Part shown: positions 26,959-35,758 of the stretch, piece by piece | Layout of the letters: every line of letters begins with the position of its first letter | Numbering within the stretch: the stretch's first letter is position 1 | Origin: Methanobacterium sp. | GTDB taxonomy: Archaea; Methanobacteriota; Methanobacteria; Methanobacteriales; Methanobacteriaceae | Assembly (NCBI RefSeq): GCF_038562635.1 | Contig: NZ_JBCFBO010000001.1 | Location: 1,404,643-1,468,642 of the forward strand | Reading direction: 5' to 3' | Length of the DNA: 64,000 nucleotides | Program-made: the position numbers and the translations under genes | Notes under the pieces: generated by a model | Told to the model about the DNA's origin: nothing | What the model saw: only the letters and a program-made list of their open reading frames with translations | Databases searched by the model: none

Positions 26959-27138
26959 ATGAGATCCATATCTAAAAGATCAAATTTAATAAAAAGAATA
27001 AGATCTTACAGCACATGTCCAAGTTGCGGGTCTAACAATCTGGTAAAGGTGGACGAATATTATTACGAACCATCAGGATGGTTAGAAATATATGAATGCC
27101 AGAATTGTGGATCTCTAATTGAAAGACCTTTATCATAA
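26959..27138 (+). CDS. small zinc-ribbon protein (59 aa)
   Basis: A 59-residue basic protein with one zinc ribbon, CPSCGSN and CQNCGSL spaced by about 28 residues. The start at 26959 follows AAGGTGATT; an open frame extends back to 26893 without a ribosome site. The basic N-terminus (MRSISKRSNLIKRIRSY) could contact nucleic acid. The function is unknown. Confidence 0.65.
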   Translation: MRSISKRSNLIKRIRSYSTCPSCGSNNLVKVDEYYYEPSGWLEIYECQNCGSLIERPLS

Positions 27139-27427
27139 TATTTTTAAGACCTTGTGGAACAGAGATCATATAAATTAAAAAATATTTTTCTGATTAGTAC
27201 TGTTTCGGGAGATTATATACTCAAAATAAGTTAAAATAATCTAATTCTAAAAATATCAAATTTTATTCGCCTATTTTTAAAAAATTATGTTAAATACATC
27301 TATTTAAATAAATAAAAGCTATTTAATTTCTTAATTTTGAAATTAAGGTTTTATCCATTTAAAAAATTATAAATAGATTCGTTTACATAATAATAAAAGA
27401 TTTTTCATAAATTTCAGGAGGAAAAGT
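27139..27427. other. intergenic region, promoter of the glutaredoxin-FTR operon
   Basis: This 289-bp gap is very AT-rich and contains several TATA-like stretches, ending in AGGAGG at 27417-27422. No gene is seen. Confidence 0.35.
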
Positions 27428-27706
27428 ATGGCTATGGAACATGTAGAAGGTAAAAACAAAGGAAATGTAGTTCTTTATGCTTTAAGTACTTGTGGATGGT
27501 GTAAGAAAACCAGAATGCTTCTTGAAGAGCTTGGTATCGAATTTAATTATATTTATGTTGACCTTACAGAAGGTGAGGAGCGATCAAATGTTATAAAAGA
27601 CGTTCAAAAATGGAATCCTCAGCTTTCATTCCCAACGGTTGTAATAAACAGTAAAGATGTTATTGTAGGGTTCAAGGAAGATGAAATCAAGGAGAAACTT
27701 GTATGA
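27428..27706 (+). CDS. glutaredoxin-like protein (CGWC)
   Basis: A 92-residue thioredoxin-fold protein. The active site is CGWC in LYALSTCGWCKKTR, near residues 22-25, and the cis-proline motif LSFPTVVI follows. It begins after AGGAGG. Its stop overlaps the start of the ferredoxin:thioredoxin-reductase-like gene by 4 bp, so they are translationally coupled and very probably partners: the reductase would pass electrons from ferredoxin or rubredoxin to this glutaredoxin-like protein (inference from the overlap). Confidence 0.9.
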   Translation: MAMEHVEGKNKGNVVLYALSTCGWCKKTRMLLEELGIEFNYIYVDLTEGEERSNVIKDVQKWNPQLSFPTVVINSKDVIVGFKEDEIKEKLV

Positions 27707-28206
27707 GTGATATAAGTGATACCGAACTGGATCATTTTTACGAAAAAGTGAAAAAAGACGTTGAAGCCAGCGGATATCACCTGAATTCAAATGTTGAATT
27801 TACAAAAGAACTTTTAAAAGGCATACTTACCAATGAAAAACGTTATGGGTATGGATCTTGTCCTTGTAGACTTGCATCAGGTGATAAAGAAATAGATATT
27901 GACATAATCTGCCCATGTAATTACAGAGACCCTGATTTAAATGAGTATGATGCATGTTACTGTGGTCTTTATGTCTCAGGAGGTATTCTAGAAGGTACAA
28001 AAGAAGTTTCTGCAATACCAGAAAGAAGGCCTACGCTTGAAGAACGGGAACAATCCCAAAAAGGAACCTTAAGTGGTGCACCATCCTCTCTTCAATTTCC
28101 CGTTTGGAGATGCAGCGTCTGCGGCTACCTATGTGCACGTGAGGAACCGCCTGAAGTATGTCCAATTTGTAAAGTTGAAAAAGAACGCTTTAGAAAGTTC
28201 TTATAA
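27703..28206 (+). CDS. ferredoxin:thioredoxin reductase catalytic subunit fused to rubredoxin-like domain
   Basis: A 167-residue two-domain protein. The first part (about 1-105) is the FTR catalytic fold with the three Cys pairs CPC (SCPCRLA), CPC (ICPCNYRDPD) and CYC (ACYCGLYVSG); plant and cyanobacterial forms have CHC at the third. The C-terminal 40 residues form a rubredoxin-type iron site, WRCSVCGYLC and CPIC. An internal electron relay from rubredoxin iron to the 4Fe-4S/disulfide centre is likely. It overlaps the glutaredoxin gene, which supplies the probable substrate. Confidence 0.93.
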   Translation: MSDISDTELDHFYEKVKKDVEASGYHLNSNVEFTKELLKGILTNEKRYGYGSCPCRLASGDKEIDIDIICPCNYRDPDLNEYDACYCGLYVSGGILEGTKEVSAIPERRPTLEEREQSQKGTLSGAPSSLQFPVWRCSVCGYLCAREEPPEVCPICKVEKERFRKFL

Positions 28207-28384
28207 TCAGCTTAACTAATTTTTTTATTCAAAGCTAAAATACATTCAATTTAGCTTATTTTATACTATTCAAATTAAATCCAATCTGTTTAATCTATTT
28301 TATACTTAAATCTCAATTTAATCAAGCAAAAGAATAAATAATCATTTTAACAAATATGATATTAAATTTTACTGGTTGATTTTT

Positions 28385-29326
28385 ATGAATTCACTTCTAA
28401 GTTTTGCTGAAAAAAATCTGGAAGAGTTAGTCACACCATTTGGGCAGGCAGATGTTTTATTAATTTATGCCATTGCTGCAGGTAAACTCAAGAAATATTT
28501 AGGAGATCGGGAACTTGCAGGTAAGATATGGATGCCTTCTGGAAGAATGCGTTATTTGCTTAAGAGAGGATCTAAGTTAGAACCATTATTTGCTCATGAG
28601 CTTGAGGAAGCTGTTACTTTAGAATTTTTAGAACTTAGATCAAAAACAGAACACCTTTCATCTGCAAAAGAAGATATAACAGACTTACAGGCTAAAATAT
28701 GGCAGTATTTTCTTCCAAGAAAGCTTTCTGATTTTTTCTATGCCACAAATCATGAAGGCCCGGGAAAAAAGATTGACAGGATATTTTTTGACATAGACCG
28801 TTCTAAGGGTATTTCTGCAGAACAGGCACAAGAAACCACACAAATATTTGTAGAAGCCATAAAAGAAGATCAGGAACTTGAAGAGTTATTAGGAAACTAT
28901 GACCTATCTATTAACTGGACTGGCAATTCTTTTCATGTTTTATTCTTTTTAGATGAATTAATGCCCAGTTCATTCTATGAGGAACATTTTCAGTATTCAA
29001 AAAATGATCCTGAACGTAATTTTACAGGTAGATGGGCTAAAAAAATTAATGAACGGGTTGAATTTAAAGTGGCAGGAGGCCATGAAAGACAGGGCAATTC
29101 TATTAATATAGACCCTTCACAGAGCCCTTCAGGTAAATTATGCCGTGTTCCTTTAGGATCGTTGCATATGGAAGATCCCGAAACAATAAATGGTATTTCT
29201 GTACCTATAACTGAAAAAATGCTTTATAATGAAGATCTGATTTCTAAATTAACCCTTTATACTCCAAAAGATATTATAAAAAATTTAAGTGAAATTGAAA
29301 AAAACTTACCTGAAAGATTCAGGTAA
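28385..29326 (+). CDS. archaeo-eukaryotic primase (LigD Pol/PrimPol-like) protein
   Basis: A 313-residue protein with primase-superfamily signatures: RIFFDIDRSKGI (DxD metal motif), LSINWTGNSFHVLFFLD (the histidine strand) and SINIDPSQSPSGKLCRVPLGSLH near the C-terminus. These match the small-subunit primase / LigD polymerase fold. The gene is followed closely by an ATP-dependent DNA ligase, the pairing seen in NHEJ-like repair. No Ku gene is visible in this window. I place the start at ATG 28385 after GGTTGAT rather than the earlier TTG. The exact subfamily is inferred from motifs only. Confidence 0.75.
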   Translation: MNSLLSFAEKNLEELVTPFGQADVLLIYAIAAGKLKKYLGDRELAGKIWMPSGRMRYLLKRGSKLEPLFAHELEEAVTLEFLELRSKTEHLSSAKEDITDLQAKIWQYFLPRKLSDFFYATNHEGPGKKIDRIFFDIDRSKGISAEQAQETTQIFVEAIKEDQELEELLGNYDLSINWTGNSFHVLFFLDELMPSSFYEEHFQYSKNDPERNFTGRWAKKINERVEFKVAGGHERQGNSINIDPSQSPSGKLCRVPLGSLHMEDPETINGISVPITEKMLYNEDLISKLTLYTPKDIIKNLSEIEKNLPERFR

Positions 29327-29357
29327 AAAATTAAGTTTGAAAGTATCAAGATGCCCG

Positions 29358-31118
29358 GTGATAAAAATTAAGTTTGAAACATTTACAAAAACCCTTGAGA
29401 AGCTGGAAAATACCAGTTCTCAAAATGAAATGGTAGACATTCTCGCAGAAACATTCAAAAATTTAGGCGACGATGAGATAGGCGAGGTCTGCTATTTAGT
29501 ACTGGGAGAAATAGGCCCGGGTTATGAAGATGTTAATCTTGGTTTAAGCGAAAAGACCGTACAGTCTGCAATTTCGCTTGCAAGTGGTTACGATAAAGCA
29601 CACGTGGGCGAAGAAATAAGGAATATAGGAGATATAGGCGAAGTTGCAAGTAAAATGCTAAAAGACTCTGAAAAGAAATTTAAAAAGCTTTTAGAAGAGC
29701 ATAAAGAGCCATCTGTAAATGATATTTATAACGGCTTTAGAAAAATCGCTTTTGCAAGTGGTAAAGGTTCTCAAAAGGTTAAAACTGAAACATTAGCTTC
29801 AATGCTTCTGGATGCAAATGATATGGGGCGTAGATACATTGCAAGATATGCTAATGGTAAAATGAGACTTGGTATTGGAGATATGACTGTTTTAAACAGT
29901 CTTTCTGTTTCATTTTTTGGCTCAAAGAAAGAGAAAAAAGAACTTGAGCATGCCTACAACATAAGTTCAGATATAGGACTCATAGCCAGAACTTTACGTA
30001 GTAATGGGTTACATGGAGTTAAAGAGATAAAAATTTCATTAAATAGACCTATAAAGGCTATGTTAGCCCAAAGAGTATCAGAATTTCAAGATATTAGAGA
30101 AAAAATTAAGTCCCGAGATATTGCAGCTGAAGAAAAATTCGACGGTGAGCGGATTCAGGCCCATAAAGATGGAGAGAATATAAAATTATTTTCCCGGCGT
30201 TTAACTGATATAACTGACCAATTTCCAGATTTAATTGAACATATTCAAAAATATGTTAAAGTGGAAAAAGCTATTTTAGACGGGGAAGTGATGGCCTATG
30301 ATTTTCAAGAAGAACTTTTTGGCTCGTTCCAGATATTAATGCAGCGTCGAAGGAAATATGGAATTAAAGAATACCGAAAAAAGATTCCTGTCAGGTACAT
30401 GCTGTTTGATGTTCTTTATGTAGACGATGAATCATTTATGCGTAAAAGCTACCCTGAAAGAAGGGAGAAACTTGAAACAATTGTAGAAGGTTCAAAATAC
30501 ATTTCACTAGCTAATCGGAGAGTTAGTTCTGACCTGGATGAGATAGATGATTTCTTCCAGGAGTGTATAACTAAAAATCTGGAAGGTATCGTTTGTAAAT
30601 CATGTGCAGAAGATTCATATTATAAAGCTGGGGGAAGAGAGTGGACATGGATTAAATGGAAAAAAGAATACCTCAGCGAACTATCAGATACCCTTGACTT
30701 AGTTATCGTAGGTGCATTTGCAGGTAGAGGAAGACGAAGTGGTACTTATGGAGCCCTTTTATGTGCTGCTTATAACTCTGATAAAGATGTATTCCAAACT
30801 GTCTGTAAACTGGGAACTGGATTTTCTGATGAACAATTAGCTAACTTACCTAAAACGCTTGAGGACGCAAAAGTAGATAAAAGTCCAGCACGAGTTACAG
30901 TGACCAAAGAAATGAGCCCTGATTTCTGGTTTACCCCAAAATATGTGGTGGAAGTACTTGGATCAGAGATAACTAAAAGCCCTGTTCATACATGCAACTG
31001 GAATAAATCTGAAAAACAGGGTTTGGCTTTAAGATTTCCTAGATTCATTAGATGGCGTGAAGAAAAATCTCCAGAGCAAGCTACAAGCTCAAATGAAATT
31101 TTACAGATGTATAAATGA
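29358..31118 (+). CDS. ATP-dependent DNA ligase (second ligase, with AEP partner)
   Basis: An ATP-dependent DNA ligase of about 585 residues. The N-terminal DNA-binding domain ends with PIKAMLAQR, followed by motif I EEKFDGER (nucleotidyl lysine), motif III DGEVMAYDF, LFDVLYVD, motif IV EGIVCKS and motif V WIKWKKEY. The start is uncertain. No ATG lies near; a GTG at 29358 has no ribosome site, whereas GGTGAT at 29357-29362 sits 4-5 bp before ATT 29367, which would give IKFETFTKTLEKLE, matching an expected MKFETF start. It follows the primase-like gene by 31 bp and is a paralogue of the ligase at 35759. Confidence 0.9.
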   Translation: MIKIKFETFTKTLEKLENTSSQNEMVDILAETFKNLGDDEIGEVCYLVLGEIGPGYEDVNLGLSEKTVQSAISLASGYDKAHVGEEIRNIGDIGEVASKMLKDSEKKFKKLLEEHKEPSVNDIYNGFRKIAFASGKGSQKVKTETLASMLLDANDMGRRYIARYANGKMRLGIGDMTVLNSLSVSFFGSKKEKKELEHAYNISSDIGLIARTLRSNGLHGVKEIKISLNRPIKAMLAQRVSEFQDIREKIKSRDIAAEEKFDGERIQAHKDGENIKLFSRRLTDITDQFPDLIEHIQKYVKVEKAILDGEVMAYDFQEELFGSFQILMQRRRKYGIKEYRKKIPVRYMLFDVLYVDDESFMRKSYPERREKLETIVEGSKYISLANRRVSSDLDEIDDFFQECITKNLEGIVCKSCAEDSYYKAGGREWTWIKWKKEYLSELSDTLDLVIVGAFAGRGRRSGTYGALLCAAYNSDKDVFQTVCKLGTGFSDEQLANLPKTLEDAKVDKSPARVTVTKEMSPDFWFTPKYVVEVLGSEITKSPVHTCNWNKSEKQGLALRFPRFIRWREEKSPEQATSSNEILQMYK

Positions 31119-31554
31119 TAATAAATGGATTGAATCTAATTTTTTCTAAATATAAAATAGTAATGAATAAATATATGGCATTTAAATACCACATAACATG
31201 ATTTAACAGCTTATTTTCTAATAATTTCCCCAATAAAAATAGTTCGATCTAAACTTTTTTAATTAGAGATATTCATAAATAAGCCTTATCCTACATATGT
31301 AACAATAATACCAGTTAAACACACTTCTTTTTAAATATAACTTTTAAAAAAGACATATAAACACTGGAAAACATATAAACCTCATTTAACAGCTTATTTT
31401 CTAATAATTTCCCCAATGAAAATATTTTGATCTAAACTTTTTTATAGATAGATGTTCATAAATCATCCAATAAGTAATACTAAATTATGAAATAATATGA
31501 TGAAATCATGAATAAAATATCTACATGATTTTCATTTATAGTGGAGGTGAATTT
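31119..31554. repeat. intergenic region with a direct repeat of about 79 bp
   Basis: 31201-31279 and 31384-31462 are near-identical (offset 183 bp), each starting ATTTAACAGCTTATTTTCTA. Each is followed by a TTCATAAAT-type stretch. No gene lies here. The second copy is close to the first ATP-cone gene, so the repeat may include its promoter. Confidence 0.7.
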
Positions 31555-31836
31555 ATGACAGATGTTATAAAAAGTAATGGAAAAAGAGAGCAATTTAGCC
31601 CAGAAAAAGTAAAAAATTCCCTTGAAAACGCTGTTAAAGATGCTGGTTTTAGCCCACAGGAAAAAATGAATGTTATAGAACATGCTTCTCAAGATGTTAT
31701 GCAAATGGCACAAAATAAGAATCAAATTCAAACAAAACAAATAAGAGACACTGTATTAAATGATTTAGAACAAGATGATCAGCAAGTTGCCAATGCATGG
31801 AAACAATATGAACGCCAGCATGGAATTAACTATTAA
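31555..31836 (+). CDS. ATP-cone domain protein, copy 1
   Basis: A 93-residue protein consisting of one ATP-cone domain, the nucleotide-binding module of ribonucleotide reductases and NrdR. It reads MTDVIKSNGKREQFSPEKVK, with the typical V.KR.G..E.F...K...S...A pattern. No zinc ribbon or catalytic domain is attached. GGAGGTGA precedes the ATG. First of three tandem paralogues. Confidence 0.88.
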   Translation: MTDVIKSNGKREQFSPEKVKNSLENAVKDAGFSPQEKMNVIEHASQDVMQMAQNKNQIQTKQIRDTVLNDLEQDDQQVANAWKQYERQHGINY

Positions 31837-31883
31837 ATCCTTTTTAAATTCTTTTATAATAAATTTATTATGTAGGTGAATTT

Positions 31884-32165
31884 ATGACAGATGTTATAAA
31901 AAGAAATGGTAAAAAAGAACCATTTAAACCACAAAAATTAAGGAAATCAATTGAAAATGCTGTTTCAGATTCAGGATCTACTATAACCAAACAGATGAAA
32001 GCAATTGAACATGCAACACAGGACGCTGAAAATCTTGCAAGGGAAAGGAATGAAATAAGTGCCGAGGAACTTAGAAACGAAATAGTAAATGATTTAGAGA
32101 GTGATGCACCCGAAGTAGCTCAGGCCTGGAGAAGCTACGAACGAAAACATGGAATTAACTACTAA
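31884..32165 (+). CDS. ATP-cone domain protein, copy 2
   Basis: A 93-residue paralogue of the preceding gene, starting MTDVIKRNGKKEPFKPQKLR and ending in the same WRSYERKHGINY tail. TAGGTGA precedes the ATG. Stand-alone ATP-cones could sense ATP/dATP and regulate a partner such as ribonucleotide reductase; none is encoded nearby. Confidence 0.88.
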   Translation: MTDVIKRNGKKEPFKPQKLRKSIENAVSDSGSTITKQMKAIEHATQDAENLARERNEISAEELRNEIVNDLESDAPEVAQAWRSYERKHGINY

Positions 32166-32295
32166 TTCTTTTTAATTTTTTTATACTTTCAACTATTTTT
32201 ATGGATTAAAAAGTTCAAAGATTGTTCATTTTAATCTAATTTGTAAAATTTATTTGAATTAACAAAATAATCCTAAAAATAGTGGAGGGAAATCC

Positions 32296-32595
32296 ATGAC
32301 TGATGTAATTAAAAGAAATGGTGAAAAAGAGCCGTTTAGTGAAGAGAAAATAAAAAATTCAATTGAAAGTGCAGTTAAAGATGCAGGATTTAAAACCCAA
32401 TCAAAAAAAAGACTCATAGATAAAACTCTTACTGATATAAATCGAGCTGTACAAGGTAAAGAAGAAATATCCACAGCAAAAATACGCAATATAGTAATAA
32501 ATGATATCGAACAGGATTTTGATGAAGATCAAGCTCCTGTTGTAAGAGCATGGCGAAATTATGAGTTAAAACATGACATAATCCACAGAGAATAA
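32296..32595 (+). CDS. ATP-cone domain protein, copy 3
   Basis: A 99-residue paralogue, starting MTDVIKRNGEKEPFSEEKIK, with a four-residue insertion (EDQA) and a different C-terminal end. GTGGAGGG lies before the ATG. The spacing to copy 2 (130 bp) allows a separate promoter. Confidence 0.88.
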   Translation: MTDVIKRNGEKEPFSEEKIKNSIESAVKDAGFKTQSKKRLIDKTLTDINRAVQGKEEISTAKIRNIVINDIEQDFDEDQAPVVRAWRNYELKHDIIHRE

Positions 32596-32651
32596 CTCTA
32601 ACTGAGTATTGACAAAATTAAGACGATATATACCTAAATTATTTAAAAAAA

Positions 32652-33386
32652 ATGAAATCAACTCAAGAATACTTTTTAGGCTGCTCTGGATGGTACTATA
32701 ACGACTGGGCAGGAGAATTTTATCCAGAAAATCTGAGTAAGTCAAGATGGTTAGAATACTACTCCAAACATTTTAAAACAGTAGAGATTAACAACACTTT
32801 TTATCGGTTCCCCAGCGAAAAAACAGTTAAAGGATGGGATAATAAAACTCCCGATAATTTTAAGCTTACTTTAAAAGCCAATCAGGTTATTACCCATAGA
32901 AGAAGATTTAAAAACACACAAAGCACACTTAATCATTTCTATAGTCTTGCAGAAATTCTTAATGAAAAATTAGGATGCATATTATTCCAGATCCCTCCTC
33001 AAAAATCAAAAGATATTGACTTTTTAAAAAATGCCCTCAAGCAGTTTGACCTTTCAAAAAATAATATTATAGAATTTAGACATCCAAGCTGGTATAATGA
33101 CGAAGTTTATGACTTATTAAACGAATTTGAAGTAGGATTCTGTTCAGTTTCATCTGCTGATCTTCCAGATGATCTTGTAATAACAGCAAATATCACTTAC
33201 ATTAGATTTCACGGAGTTGGAAGTGAAAAAAATCACTATCTTTATTCTGATAAAGAATTGAAAGAATGGGCAGATAAGCTAAAAGAATCAAATTCAAGTC
33301 AAGTATTTTGTTATTTTAATAACGATTATAATGCAAATGCCCCTAAAAATGCTCAAATGCTGCAAAAAATAATTGGTAACTCATAA
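32652..33386 (+). CDS. DUF72 (YecE-like) family protein
   Basis: A 244-residue TIM-barrel-like protein of the DUF72 family. Typical motifs are FLGCSGWYYNDWAGEFYP at the start, TVEINNTFYRFPSE, GCILFQIPP, IIEFRHPSWY and TYIRFHGVG, then CYFNNDYNANAPKNA at the end. The family is found in all domains and has no firm function. It converges with the uracil-DNA glycosylase gene, with no gap between stops. Confidence 0.9.
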   Translation: MKSTQEYFLGCSGWYYNDWAGEFYPENLSKSRWLEYYSKHFKTVEINNTFYRFPSEKTVKGWDNKTPDNFKLTLKANQVITHRRRFKNTQSTLNHFYSLAEILNEKLGCILFQIPPQKSKDIDFLKNALKQFDLSKNNIIEFRHPSWYNDEVYDLLNEFEVGFCSVSSADLPDDLVITANITYIRFHGVGSEKNHYLYSDKELKEWADKLKESNSSQVFCYFNNDYNANAPKNAQMLQKIIGNS

Positions 33387-33932
33387 CTACTTTTCAATTG
33401 CTTTTTTAAGAATTACCATATCCTCTTTTAATTGAGGCAAAAGTACACGTGAGTACAACGCTGCAGCTGGGTGGAAAAGAGCCATATATTTTCTACCGTT
33501 TAATTTGTATGTATTTCCATGGATCTGTTTAATATTTTTTTTACCAATTAAGGCATAAGCTGCGCTGTTTCCAAGCAATCCCACAATATCGGGGTCAATT
33601 AATTCTATCTGCTTGTTTAAATATAAATCAATACAGGTAGTATATTCTAACTTTTTTGGTTTTCGGTTGTTTTCAGGCCTGCACTTTACAATTGAAGTGA
33701 TGTAAATATCAGGCCGATCCATGCCTGCTTCTTCTATTATCTCGCTTAAAATCCTACCGGCCATTCCAATAAATGGTCTTCCAGTTTCATCTTCTTTTTT
33801 TCCAGGCGCTTCCCCTACAAGCATTATCTTAGCATTTTTCGAGCCTTCCCCAAAAACAACTTTGGTTCTGCTCTCATATAATGGGCATTTAACACAGGTA
33901 CTTGCAACTTCACAAAGCTCTTCTAAATTCAT
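33387..33932 (-). CDS. family 4 uracil-DNA glycosylase (Fe-S)
   Basis: A 181-residue uracil-DNA glycosylase. Catalytic motif 1 is VGEAPGKKEDETGRPF and motif 2 is ALFHPAAALY; Cys13 and Cys16 (TCVKC), SIVKCRPEN and TTCIDLY give the four cysteines for the 4Fe-4S cluster. It removes uracil from DNA after cytosine deamination. The 172-aa membrane-anchored gene ends 3 bp upstream, so the two are probably co-transcribed. Confidence 0.93.
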   Translation of the reverse strand: MNLEELCEVASTCVKCPLYESRTKVVFGEGSKNAKIMLVGEAPGKKEDETGRPFIGMAGRILSEIIEEAGMDRPDIYITSIVKCRPENNRKPKKLEYTTCIDLYLNKQIELIDPDIVGLLGNSAAYALIGKKNIKQIHGNTYKLNGRKYMALFHPAAALYSRVLLPQLKEDMVILKKAIEK

Positions 33933-33935
33933 ATA

Positions 33936-34454
33936 CTATTTTTTAAACAATTGTATATATGCATATTTTGCAAAATTCTTTTCACGTTTAGATTCTATGA
34001 AGTTCTTTAAAGAATCAGCACGTGAGGTAATTTTCTCAATATTAAATAGCTCCTGCATGTATCCTGCATAATCTACATTTTCAAGTTTAGATTCTATAAA
34101 ATGATCTAAAGACTTAATGTAGGAAAGAATAAGTTCAACTCTAAGCATTTCATAAACATATTTTGCATAATGATTTCTTTCTACGCTTTTTTGTACAAAA
34201 TGAGTAATATAAGAAACAATGATTTCCATTTCATCCGATTCATCCTTAGTTCTATGACCTGGCTGATTAACAACACCTTTGATGTTTTCTATCCCCCTAG
34301 TTGATCCTACAGTATTTATTGCCAGTTTAAATGAAGTAATTCCAAACTTAAAGATTAGAACTCCCACTATTGCTATAAATGCCAGTAAAGCAGCATATGA
34401 TGCAACCATCCATACAAGGTCCAAAACTGCCATGCCTACCATTTTGTTATTCAT
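33936..34454 (-). CDS. membrane-anchored hypothetical protein (172 aa)
   Basis: A 172-residue protein with one N-terminal membrane segment (AALLAFIAIVGVLIFKFG, about 19-36) and a helical soluble part of unknown family. Two similar ESKLENVDYAGYMQELFNI and ESKREKNFAKYAYIQLF stretches suggest an internal repeat. It ends 3 bp before the uracil-DNA glycosylase start. No function can be assigned. Confidence 0.6.
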   Translation of the reverse strand: MNNKMVGMAVLDLVWMVASYAALLAFIAIVGVLIFKFGITSFKLAINTVGSTRGIENIKGVVNQPGHRTKDESDEMEIIVSYITHFVQKSVERNHYAKYVYEMLRVELILSYIKSLDHFIESKLENVDYAGYMQELFNIEKITSRADSLKNFIESKREKNFAKYAYIQLFKK

Positions 34455-34736
34455 AATATTTAAATTTTTATTACTTTATTACCGGTCTGTTCATAATTTT
34501 TTTTAAATAAGCAAAATGACCAATATTAGGAACAATTAAAAATACATATCAAAATAGTTTTGTATAACACTGGCTAAAAACAGATATTAATGCAATTAAT
34601 TTGGCGTATGACAATACAAACAGGTAAAAAAATAAAAATATCATTTATTAATTAAGACATTAGTATTACTTTTCCTAAAAAGTGAAAAATATGTAAAATC
34701 TTGATTTTTACAATTGTGAAAATGAGATAGAAATAT

Positions 34737-35531
34737 CTATTCAAATATTTCTTTTTGGCACTGCGGGCAATAATAAGCAGTTCTACTTGAAACTTTAATT
34801 GTTTTTAATTTTATATCAGAATTTGGGCATTTTCCATTCTTTTTTCTGTGGGGAATTATAAACGAATCTGGAAGTTCTTCGCCTGCTATCCTTTTATCCA
34901 CCGATGTTTTAAGCACATCTTTCATTACTTTAAAAATTTGTTCTATTTGATGATTATTTAACTTATCAGCAGGCACTTTAGGATGAATACACGCCTGAAA
35001 AAGTATTTCATCAGAATATATGTTACCAATGCCTGCTATTATATGCTGATCCATCAATACTGATTTAATGGCACCTTTTTTCCTTTCAAATATCTGTTTA
35101 AATGTTTTTAGATCAATTTCAGTCGCATCAGACCCTAACTTCTTTTCTTTAACAAAGTTTCCAATTGAAGAAGTCAGATTGATCCTTCCAAACTTCCGAG
35201 GATCATCAAATGCAAGGTGGCTCTCATCCTCAAAAGTTATGAGGAGTCTATCATAAGAAGGTGCTTCATCCTGATTTTTAAAATATTTAAGCCTCCCAGT
35301 CATTCCATAATGTAAAATTAACCACAAATCATTGTCCAGAGCTGTAAAAGTATATTTACCATATCTTTTAGTATATTTAAACTTGTGTCCTTCTAATTTT
35401 TCTTTTAATGCATCTGCATCCACATTTTGAAGAAGTTCAGGATTCTTAACCTCTACACTTTCAATAATTTTATCAAGTGAAGTCTTATCTAAATATTTTC
35501 CAAATGCTTCCACTTCAGGTAGTTCCGGCAT
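34737..35531 (-). CDS. formamidopyrimidine/endonuclease VIII-type DNA glycosylase (Fpg/Nei)
   Basis: A 264-residue Fpg/Nei enzyme for oxidised bases. The start is set at 35531 so that the catalytic proline follows Met (MPELPEVE), with GGGGAT upstream. The catalytic Glu, the helix-two-turn-helix (DQHIIAGIGNIYSDEILFQA) and the KRYGKYTF lysine are present. The C-terminal zinc finger reads CPNS...CPQC, so the second cysteine is Ser (TCT where TGT is expected); zinc binding may be altered. Fpg enzymes are mainly bacterial, so transfer is possible. Confidence 0.9.
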   Translation of the reverse strand: MPELPEVEAFGKYLDKTSLDKIIESVEVKNPELLQNVDADALKEKLEGHKFKYTKRYGKYTFTALDNDLWLILHYGMTGRLKYFKNQDEAPSYDRLLITFEDESHLAFDDPRKFGRINLTSSIGNFVKEKKLGSDATEIDLKTFKQIFERKKGAIKSVLMDQHIIAGIGNIYSDEILFQACIHPKVPADKLNNHQIEQIFKVMKDVLKTSVDKRIAGEELPDSFIIPHRKKNGKCPNSDIKLKTIKVSSRTAYYCPQCQKEIFE

Positions 35532-35758
35532 AAAATCCCCCATTTAAGTTACTTGTTTAATATATTTGACTTTGAAATTTAAAAACTTTAAATAAGTTAT
35601 AAAATTTAGAAAATTTTAGTTTAATTCTATATCAAAGATTTTTAACTGGTACCTACGAGGGAGATAAGTTTATTTTAATGAGCGCTCTATTGTATAACAG
35701 AACAGTTGACGTTTTTATAAGATCTCATTTATTAAATCTAATTCTATATGTGATAATT

